Source: JAFGED01 sp964551295
GTDB lineage: Bacteria > Chloroflexota > Anaerolineae > B4-G1
NCBI GenBank assembly: GCA_964551295.1
Contig: CAZKDJ010000257.1
Coordinates: 1-5,409 of the forward strand
Direction: 5' to 3'
Length of the DNA: 5,409 nt
The notes under the pieces were generated by a model. It ran no database searches, had not been told where the DNA came from, and saw only the letters and a list, made by a program, of their open reading frames with translations. This document shows, piece after piece, positions 1 through 4,256 of this stretch. Numbering within the stretch: position 1 is the stretch's first letter; every line of letters begins with the position of its first letter. The translations under genes and the position numbers were made by a program.

Positions 1-26
1 CCAGCCAGTGTTGCCACCGCCGTCAT
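1..26 (-). CDS. 5' end of an unidentified minus-strand gene
   Basis: Reading the minus strand, an ATG at 26-24 opens a frame beginning M-T-A-V-A-T-L-A before the window ends. A near-perfect Shine-Dalgarno, AGGAGG at 40-35, lies 8 bases upstream of the ATG, which is why I call a real gene start from so few codons. Nine residues are too few to identify the product. The gene is preceded by more than 300 bases without another gene, holding several hairpins and palindromes (described separately), so its expression may be controlled through its leader. What is seen: start codon, ribosome binding site and spacing. Everything about function is unknown. Confidence 0.6.
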
Positions 27-55
27 TTGCTTTCCCTCCTGCGAAGGTTCTCCGA

Positions 56-87
56 CGGATGCAGCATCCGCACTCTCTCGTAACGAG
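56..87. repeat. Two small palindromes just upstream of the left-edge gene
   Basis: A 15-base palindrome, CGGATGC-A-GCATCCG, occupies 56-70, and an 11-base one, CTCGT-A-ACGAG, occupies 77-87. They lie about 16 bases upstream of the ribosome binding site at 35-40. They could form hairpins in the leader RNA or be protein-binding sites on DNA; the sequence alone does not decide. No clear -10/-35 pair overlaps them. Confidence 0.4.
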
Positions 88-320
88 CGACCTGGTTTGG
101 AAGTCGGCCCGCTTTCGCGTGGGATGATGTTGCCCTCAGATTCCACTCACGGTTGTTCCCGAAGGCGCAATCCCTATCCTCCCCACTACAGGAAGGCCTT
201 CGCTTCTTCCTCCATCCTTTACCTGCCAGTCCATCCGCGTCCCTTGCGGCTCGCTTTCCTTTGCCCGACCAGCCTTTTGGTCTGTGCTTTCAGCACTAGC
301 GCAACGGTTGCGCAACCAGA
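88..320 (-). promoter_or_regulatory. Long hairpin-rich leader region upstream of the left-edge gene
   Basis: No convincing protein is encoded here; the open frames across it have no family resemblance and no ribosome binding sites. In minus-strand orientation the region offers a string of short hairpins: GTGCT-GAA-AGCAC (296-284), GACCA-AAAGGC-TGGTC (282-267), CCGC-7-GCGG (249-235), a GGAAG...CTTCC pairing around 190-211, and a GAAA-tetraloop hairpin CGC-GAAA-GCG around 110-120. Such density, in front of a gene with a strong ribosome binding site, suggests a structured 5' untranslated RNA. I compared it by eye with the conserved cores of T-box, cobalamin, TPP, FMN, SAM, c-di-GMP and c-di-AMP leaders and found no match. 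Transcription through the region is inferred, since I could not place a promoter confidently. Confidence 0.35.
299..317. promoter_or_regulatory. LacI-type operator-like palindromes (overlapping)
   Basis: Two overlapping palindromes share a half: GCGCAAC-G-GTTGCGC (299-313) and the perfect 12-mer GGTTGCGCAACC (306-317). A centre of TTGCGCAA with symmetrical flanks is the usual shape of LacI-family operators, so a repressor site is plausible. The 13-mer TCTGGTTGCGCAA, read on the minus strand at 320-308, recurs on the plus strand at 531-543. No regulator gene is in the window. The alternative is that the arms are simply one more hairpin of the leader. Confidence 0.4.
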
Positions 321-625
321 GCCAACATGTTTATTAGAGTGATGAAATTGAATCTTTTTTGCGCCCAAAGTGGGCAGTTTGTGGCTAAATTCGCGCTCAC
401 GGCCCTCAGATTCAACGAAAAGCGCGCAGAAAAGCGGTTCCAATACAGATAAGGTGCTCTGGAAGGCTTTTTAGGCTAGATGTGGCCCGGTTTGAGAGTT
501 CAATTTTGATGCCTAAACAAACATCTCCCGTCTGGTTGCGCAATAGCTACGTTAGTTCAGCCGCCAGGCGGATTCGGGGTCTTTGTGTTAAGCTGAAAGG
601 TGTCGCTTTTCGGATTGTCCGCGCT
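321..625. other. Gene-free stretch with no recognised feature except a repeated operator-like motif
   Basis: About 300 bases without a recognisable gene on either strand; open frames are short, lack ribosome binding sites and resemble no family. A small inverted repeat GCCCA-AAG-TGGGC sits at 363-375 with a T-run on the wrong side to be a terminator. The 13-mer TCTGGTTGCGCAA at 531-543 repeats, in inverted orientation, the operator-like motif at 308-320. The composition is more AT-rich than the flanking genes, as expected for intergenic or decayed DNA. Confidence 0.5.
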
Positions 626-655
626 TGAAGGCGAAAATTGAAACCTTCATTTTTT
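626..655 (+). terminator. Weak intrinsic-terminator-like hairpin
   Basis: TGAAGG (626-631) can pair with CCTTCA (644-649) across a 12-base loop and is followed at once by six T (650-655), the layout of a plus-strand intrinsic terminator. The stem is short, only half G-C, and the loop is long, so it would be inefficient. No intact plus-strand gene lies upstream for it to serve; it may be a relic or chance. Confidence 0.25.
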
Positions 656-659
656 GTCC

Positions 660-767
660 CTGAACAGTAATAATACCGATGTGCTGATGCCGCTGGAAGA
701 AGCCGTGGCCAATACGCAAGTGATCGAAGCGATTGTCCAGAGCGGCTGGGTGGCGCGTGCGTTGGAG
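660..767 (+). pseudogene. Remnant of a Gfo/Idh/MocA-type oxidoreductase C-terminus
   Basis: In the plus frame starting at 660, roughly 36 codons read like the last helix region of Gfo/Idh/MocA NAD(P)-dependent sugar oxidoreductases. The best stretch runs from 678 to about 752, with the pattern V-L-M-P-L-E-E-A-V-A-N followed by V-I-E-A-I-V-Q-S-G, matching the family's usual 'leeA...l.viealy.Sg' ending. There is no start codon with a ribosome binding site, and the frame is closed by a TGA at 639-641 upstream, so the Rossmann domain and most of the protein are missing. After about 767 the frame runs on through unrelated cysteine-rich sequence to a TGA at 828-830, right at the palindrome. I infer a decayed gene fragment. 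The resemblance is by eye and short, so a chance match remains possible. Confidence 0.5.
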
Positions 768-829
768 TGTAGTAGATGCAGCCTGCCGGGCTGCCAAGCA
801 AGTCGCGCTGCCGATCGATCCATGAAATG

Positions 830-870
830 AAGTCAACTACTACCGGCTTTCAGCCGGTAGTAGTTGACTT
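830..870. repeat. Perfect 19-bp palindrome with 3-base loop (REP-like)
   Basis: Bases 830-848 are the exact reverse complement of 852-870, with loop TTC at 849-851 on the plus strand. The arms contain CTACTACCGGCT and AGCCGGTAGTAG, so GTAG motifs lie within the stem, outside a GC-rich core. There is no T-tract on either side, so it is not an intrinsic terminator. A GC-rich core with GTAG is reminiscent of REP sequences mobilised by RAYT (TnpA-REP, Y1 transposase) proteins, a family link I infer from form only; no transposase is in the window. It sits exactly between the oxidoreductase remnant and the broken mutM, and its arm supplies the stop codon (TAG, 842-840 on the minus strand) that now closes the mutM frame. 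Confidence 0.75.
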
Positions 871-1170
871 AGAAGGCACAACACGCGCAGGTGGCGGTTG
901 TCCAGACAGGCCTGTGACTCTATCACCAAGCGCCCGGACATGCGCAGGTGGATCAACAGTGTGTCGTCATTGTCCAGGGCCATCACTATCCATTTCCCGC
1001 GTCGCCTCACGTCGATGACTGTCTGGCCTGAGAGGCGGCGTGTAAAGACTGTTGGATCAGGCGGAACGACGCTGCGCCGTCCACAGCGCTTTGACATCGG
1101 TGATCGTGTGGCCAACGAGTGCCGCGCGCAATCCGCGGGCCACTGTTTCGACTTCGGGTAATTCAGGCAT
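840..1170 (-). pseudogene. mutM: Truncated and frameshifted formamidopyrimidine-DNA glycosylase
   Basis: The minus-strand ATG at 1170-1168 starts M-P-E-L-P-E-V-E-T-V-A-R-G-L-R, the hallmark N-terminus of Fpg/MutM, the base-excision-repair enzyme that removes oxidised purines; Pro2 is the catalytic amine and Glu3 also acts in catalysis. This frame meets a TGA at 1059-1057 after 37 codons. Homology continues in a second frame from about 1076, with P-P-D-P-T-V-F, then R-R-R-G-K-W (the conserved Lys of the family) and I-H-L-R-M-S-G-R-L, then D-N-R-H-L-R-V near 885. The fit around 1080-1070 suggests a one-base insertion. Homology stops by about 875, where the palindrome begins, so the helix-two-turn-helix and zinc-finger domains (about two thirds of a normal 270-residue protein) are absent. 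No Shine-Dalgarno precedes the ATG, although a good promoter lies upstream. A functional product is very unlikely. Confidence 0.88.
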
Positions 1171-1194
1171 AGTGGGCCAAGTTCGGTTCGTAGT

Positions 1195-1252
1195 CGGCGA
1201 TTCATCGCCGCGGAAGCGCGCTAAGGGCCTGCCCTCCAGGCAAGCACGCGCT
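1195..1252 (-). other. Inverted repeats in the leader of the mutM remnant
   Basis: Between the minus-strand promoter and the mutM start are CGGCGAT-TC-ATCGCCG (1195-1210) and a nested hairpin with outer arms AGCGCG/CGCGCT (1215-1220 with 1247-1252) and inner arms GCCTG/CAGGC (1227-1231 with 1237-1241). They would fold in a transcript from the promoter at 1268-1296. No T-tract follows in either direction, and I recognise no known regulatory RNA. Confidence 0.3.
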
Positions 1253-1267
1253 ACAAACACCGCCCAA

Positions 1268-1296
1268 ATTATATGCTCGTCTCCTCGGCTTGACAA
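1268..1296 (-). promoter_or_regulatory. Minus-strand promoter facing the mutM remnant
   Basis: On the minus strand, TTGTCA (1296-1291) and a consensus TATAAT (1273-1268) are separated by exactly 17 bases, a strong sigma-70/SigA-type match (11 of 12). Initiation would be expected near 1261, about 90 bases upstream of the mutM ATG. Its -35 hexamer overlaps, on the opposite strand, the -35 of the promoter for the solute-binding protein. Confidence 0.65.
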
Positions 1297-1318
1297 GGGC
1301 TGCGCTGAAAAGTAGAAT
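1290..1318 (+). promoter_or_regulatory. Promoter of the solute-binding protein gene
   Basis: TTGACA (1290-1295) and TAGAAT (1313-1318) are separated by exactly 17 bases, matching the housekeeping sigma consensus at 11 of 12 positions. Initiation would be near 1325, giving a leader of about 30 bases that contains the AGGAG at 1337-1341. The -35 box is shared with the divergent promoter on the other strand, so polymerase binding in the two directions should be mutually exclusive. Confidence 0.75.
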
Positions 1319-1353
1319 GCAGCCACATTCGTGACCAGGAGTGAACTACGCCT

Positions 1354-3222
1354 TTGAAGCTCAAAGCAGTATTCGCCCTCTCGACGGTTTTGGCGCTGTG
1401 TGCAACGTGTTGTGCTGACCCGCTTCCTTTGCTCCCGACATCTGCGCCGACCCTCACTCCTTCGCCGACCCCCGAGCCCAAGGTGCTCACCGTCTGCATG
1501 CGGGACGAGCCCGATACCCTTTACCTCTATGGCACCGACAGCGTCGCCGCCCGTCACGTCTGGCAAGCCATCTACGACGGGCCAGTGGATAATCGCTCTT
1601 ACACGTATCAGCCGGTCATCCTAGCCGGCTTGCCTGATCTGGCCGATGGCGCGGGTTCAGCGGATCCGCGTGCTGTTGTGGAGACGGCCGCCGTAGGGGT
1701 GGGGGAGCGTGTGCTCGCTGCCAATGGGCAGGTGATCTCACTGTCCCCCGGCGTGGCGGTCGAGGATGCCGATGGGCAGCGAGTGACTTTTGACGGCACC
1801 CTCGTCCAGATGCGGCGGATGGTGGTTACGTTTACCCTGCAATCCGGGCTGGCCTGGTCAGATGGCGCGCCGCTCACAGCGGATGATTCGGTGTTCTCCT
1901 TCGAACTGGCCGCTGACCCGGCGACGCCCACCGATAAGCACGTCGTCGAGCGCACTGCCGAATACCGTGCTGTGGATGCGCAGACCGTCGTCTGGAGCGG
2001 TATCCCTGGATATCTGGATCACTTTTATTATCTCAACTTTTGGCATCCGCTGCCCCGTCACACCTGGGGCCATCTCTCCGCTGCCGAGTTGCTCAACGCC
2101 GATATCTCTACGCGGCAGCCGTTGGGGTGGGGACCGTTTGAAATCCACGAGTGGGTGCCCGGCGATCATATCACTGTAGTGCGCAATCCCGGTTACTTTC
2201 GCGCGCCAGGCGGTCTTCCTCGTTTAGACGAAGTGGTGTATCGTTTCATTTCAGATCCAATCGTGCTGGCCCAGGAGCTCGTGGCCGGTCGCTGCGACGT
2301 GGTCACACACGACGCCGCCAGTGGTGTGCGGGCCGCGCTGCCCGATCTACCTCCTGAAGTTCAGGAGCTTCCCATCTATGGCGACAAGTGGGAGCTCTTG
2401 GCTTTTGGCATCAGTCCTAACCGGGAGTATGATCGACCGGATTTTTTTGAAGACGTGCGCGTGCGGCAGGGAATTGCGCGATGCATCGATCGGCAGGCGC
2501 TGGTCGAGCAGGTGGTGGGGACATCGGGGCGTGTCTTGGATAGTTATGTACCTCCCGAGCATCCCTTCTACGCGGGTGAGAGGGTAGCTACCTGGGCACA
2601 CGATCCGGTGGCGGGGCAGGCGCTCCTGGCGAGTGCAGGCTGGTACGACGATGATGGCGATGGGGTGTGTGAGGCGCATGGCGTCCCGGGCGTCATCGAT
2701 GGCACACCGTTTCAGGTCGCCTATCGGACGACCGACGACCCACTGCGCATGCAGACGGCTCAGGCTGTCCAGACCTATCTGGCCGAGTGCGGCGTTCAGA
2801 TCTCTGTGGACATCGCGGCCCCCGATGCGTTTTTCGCGCCGGGGCCGGAGGGACCGCTCTTTGGCCGGCGGTTCGACCTGGCGCAGTTTTCCTGGCGCGT
2901 TATCTCTGATCCTCTGTGTGATCTTTTCCTCAGCAGTCAAATACCCGATGCCGACCGTTGGGACAGACCCAACGTCACCGGTTTTCTCGATGATGAGTAC
3001 GATACGGCTTGTCTGGCGGCGCTCCAAGCTCTGCCCGGTGGTGGCGAGTATGAGGCCAGTCAAGCCGAGGCCCAGCGCGTCTTTTCCGAGCGTCTGCCGG
3101 CATTGCCGCTTTTCCAACGTCCGAAGGTTACCTTTGTTCGCACCACGGTCATCGGGCTGGCCCCCAATTCCACCCAGGTCTCTGAGCTCTGGAACGTCGA
3201 GCAGTTCGATTTACGCCCTTGA
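1354..3222 (+). CDS. ABC transporter substrate-binding protein, family 5 (oligopeptide type)
   Basis: The 622-residue product is an extracytoplasmic solute-binding protein of the SBP_bac_5 group (OppA/DppA-like), which captures peptides or similar solutes and hands them to an ABC permease. Residues 1-20 form a signal peptide (basic M-K-L-K, hydrophobic core, cysteines at 16, 19 and 20); a Thr/Pro-rich linker follows to about 43, as in surface lipoproteins. None of the cysteines has a textbook lipobox, so the lipidation site is uncertain. Family marks are F-T-L-Q-S-G-L-A-W-S-D-G-A-P-L-T-A-D-D from 160, G-W-G-P-F from 258, R-N-P-G-Y-F soon after, and an acidic W-Y-D-D-D-G-D-G loop at 430-437. 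I chose the TTG at 1354: the frame is closed by TGA at 1342-1344, no ATG follows nearby, the signal peptide starts there, and AGGAG lies 12 bases upstream, a little far. No permease or ATPase gene is adjacent, so its transporter must be encoded elsewhere. Substrate cannot be told from sequence. Confidence 0.93.
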   Translation: MKLKAVFALSTVLALCATCCADPLPLLPTSAPTLTPSPTPEPKVLTVCMRDEPDTLYLYGTDSVAARHVWQAIYDGPVDNRSYTYQPVILAGLPDLADGAGSADPRAVVETAAVGVGERVLAANGQVISLSPGVAVEDADGQRVTFDGTLVQMRRMVVTFTLQSGLAWSDGAPLTADDSVFSFELAADPATPTDKHVVERTAEYRAVDAQTVVWSGIPGYLDHFYYLNFWHPLPRHTWGHLSAAELLNADISTRQPLGWGPFEIHEWVPGDHITVVRNPGYFRAPGGLPRLDEVVYRFISDPIVLAQELVAGRCDVVTHDAASGVRAALPDLPPEVQELPIYGDKWELLAFGISPNREYDRPDFFEDVRVRQGIARCIDRQALVEQVVGTSGRVLDSYVPPEHPFYAGERVATWAHDPVAGQALLASAGWYDDDGDGVCEAHGVPGVIDGTPFQVAYRTTDDPLRMQTAQAVQTYLAECGVQISVDIAAPDAFFAPGPEGPLFGRRFDLAQFSWRVISDPLCDLFLSSQIPDADRWDRPNVTGFLDDEYDTACLAALQALPGGGEYEASQAEAQRVFSERLPALPLFQRPKVTFVRTTVIGLAPNSTQVSELWNVEQFDLRP

Positions 3223-3250
3223 TCGAGGGAACGTTTGTGATGTCCCCAGC

Positions 3251-3294
3251 ATAAAAGCAAGAACCTTCCCTACGAACAGGAGAAGGCTCTTGCT
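3251..3294 (-). terminator. Intrinsic terminator of the Flp pilin gene
   Basis: In minus-strand RNA the arms 3294-3282 and 3268-3256 pair over 13 positions, including one G-U wobble, around a 13-base loop, and are followed by UUUU-A-U (3256-3251). It begins 16 bases after the pilin stop codon. Read in the plus direction the wobble becomes an A-C mismatch and no T-tract follows, so termination should be one-directional; the convergent solute-binding protein gene shows no terminator of its own here. Confidence 0.75.
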
Positions 3295-3310
3295 GGGTCC
3301 TGGTTGAGCG

Positions 3311-3457
3311 CTAAATAAGACTGACTATGTTGCTAAAGATGTTGCCGATTGCGGGCCCGAGCAGCGCCAGAATAACGATCACAATCAAAGCAACTAACAC
3401 GAGAATCAAAGCGTACTCAACTAGACCCTGCCCGCGTTGCCGTACTACGAAAAGCAA
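3311..3457 (-). CDS. Flp-type pilin precursor
   Basis: A 48-residue protein (TTG start at 3457-3455) of the Flp/Fap pilin family, the major subunit of Tad (tight adherence) type IVb pili assembled at the cell surface. Residues 6-15 read R-Q-R-G-Q-G-L-V-E-Y: prepilin peptidase would cut after Gly9, placing Glu and Tyr at mature positions 5 and 6 as in known Flp pilins. Residues 16-33 are a strongly hydrophobic helix, then G-P-A-I-G-N-I-F-S-N-I, a familiar ending. An in-frame ATG at 3493 would add 12 residues, but it lies at about the predicted transcription start and has no ribosome binding site, while the TTG has AGGAGG (3471-3466) 8 bases upstream. It has its own promoter and terminator and stands alone: no Tad ATPase, secretin or peptidase genes are in view. 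Confidence 0.9.
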   Translation of the reverse strand: MLFVVRQRGQGLVEYALILVLVALIVIVILALLGPAIGNIFSNIVSLI

Positions 3458-3499
3458 GTCAACCACCTCCTTTCCGCCTACCGGCGCGGTCATAAGCCC

Positions 3500-3529
3500 A
3501 TTATACCCTACGGATGGTCGATAAGTCTA
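3500..3529 (-). promoter_or_regulatory. Promoter of the Flp pilin gene
   Basis: On the minus strand, TAGACT (3529-3524, 4 of 6 matches to the -35 consensus) is followed after 18 bases by a perfect TATAAT (3505-3500). Initiation is expected near 3493, giving a leader of about 35 bases before the TTG start. The promoter sits in the gap after the S51-like gene, so the pilin can be expressed independently of the upstream pair. Confidence 0.65.
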
Positions 3530-3557
3530 TAGGACTATGGTCACACTTTTTTACAGG

Positions 3558-4256
3558 TTACCCCTCCGACTTGTGGTCCACCTTGCCTAGTACTACTGTC
3601 ACCTGTCCTTCTCCTACAGTCTCCACTCGACCATTGGGTCCCAGCGCCAGTGCCACGCCAGCAGGGATGCCCAGGCCCAGACAGTCGGGGTGGGCGTTCA
3701 ACAAGCTGCGCAGCCGGTCGGAGGACTCGGTGCCGGCAAAGTGGGGCTCCGCGATGGCACCGGGAAGCCAGCCCCAGCCAGGTGCGATTTGATCTGCTGC
3801 GTCTTGATCGGTGGCCCAGGCGCCAAGTGCAATGGCTCCGGCTCCCATGCCCACGATGGCTGCGCCACTGTCAAATCCGTGACCTAATGCCATCAGCGCT
3901 GGGCTTTCGCGCAGTGAGCGTATCAATCCTAGCGGATCAGGACCGTCATTGATGTAGATCAGTCCTGCTTCTGCCAACAATTGACAGTTCTCCACGCGCT
4001 GGGCGTCGGCGGAGCTGTGGATCGGGAGGATGTAGCCGCTTGGCCCGCCTAGCTCGACAAAGTAGTCCAGCAGTGCCTCCCCATCGGCGCTTGAGCCGCC
4101 GGCGGCCAAGAGCACGGCAATTGGTCGATGGGTGTTGGCCCATCCCAGGGCTGCTGCGTCTATAGCGCCGGTCTCGCCCGTTCTCCAGCTACCCCCGCCG
4201 CCTAACATCAGCCAACCCGCTCCAGTGCGCCAGCGGAGCGGCCCCGCCTGCGTCAT
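3558..4256 (-). CDS. Peptidase S51/cyanophycinase-like protein lacking the catalytic serine
   Basis: The 232-residue product has the class I glutamine-amidotransferase-like fold pattern of peptidase family S51 (PepE, cyanophycinase): a G-W-L-M-L-G-G-G-G opening at about 14-22, P-I-A-V-L-L-A-A-G-G at 45-54, a region Y-I-N-D-G-P-D-P-L-G-L-I at 101-112 in place of the usual GGDQ loop, then V-G-M-G-A-G-A-I-A-L-G at 135-145, W-L-P-G-A-I-A-E-P-H-F at 163-173 and G-L-G-I at 194-197. In active members the nucleophile is the Ser of G-x-S-A-G; here codon 138 is GGA (Gly; plus-strand bases 3843-3845), although the general C-terminal His motif (His172) is kept. The reading frame is intact over the family's usual length, so this looks like a non-hydrolytic member, not a dead gene. 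The ATG overlaps the stop of the upstream M20 gene as ATGA, implying translational coupling. No terminator follows. Confidence 0.82.
   Translation of the reverse strand: MTQAGPLRWRTGAGWLMLGGGGSWRTGETGAIDAAALGWANTHRPIAVLLAAGGSSADGEALLDYFVELGGPSGYILPIHSSADAQRVENCQLLAEAGLIYINDGPDPLGLIRSLRESPALMALGHGFDSGAAIVGMGAGAIALGAWATDQDAADQIAPGWGWLPGAIAEPHFAGTESSDRLRSLLNAHPDCLGLGIPAGVALALGPNGRVETVGEGQVTVVLGKVDHKSEG

Noticed and set aside
88..320. Known riboswitch or T-box in the left leader
   Set aside because: None of the conserved cores I know (T-box AGGGTGG-ACCGCG, TPP, FMN, cobalamin, SAM, c-di-GMP, c-di-AMP) could be found by eye.
97..342. Plus-strand 81-codon open frame
   Set aside because: No ribosome binding site, no family resemblance, and low-complexity Ser/Pro/Arg content typical of a chance frame across non-coding DNA.
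363..375. Hairpin GCCCA-AAG-TGGGC beside a T-run as a terminator
   Set aside because: The T-run (355-360) precedes the hairpin on the plus strand and reads as A on the minus strand, so the order is wrong in both directions.
830..870. Palindrome as an intrinsic terminator
   Set aside because: No run of T follows the hairpin on either strand, and neither neighbouring gene is intact.
1341..1343. GTG at 1341 as start of the solute-binding protein
   Set aside because: It is in a different frame from the protein, and the correct frame has a TGA at 1342-1344.
2347..3117. Minus-strand 256-codon open frame opposite the solute-binding protein
   Set aside because: It is the antisense shadow of a well-supported coding region and shows no protein family features.
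3458..3493. ATG at 3493 as the Flp pilin start (60 residues)
   Set aside because: It coincides with the predicted transcription start and lacks a ribosome binding site; the AGGAGG at 3471-3466 lies inside that extension and serves the TTG at 3457.
3558..4256. Active cyanophycinase annotation
   Set aside because: The nucleophilic serine is replaced by glycine and the GGDQ-like loop is altered, so only a family-level name is justified.
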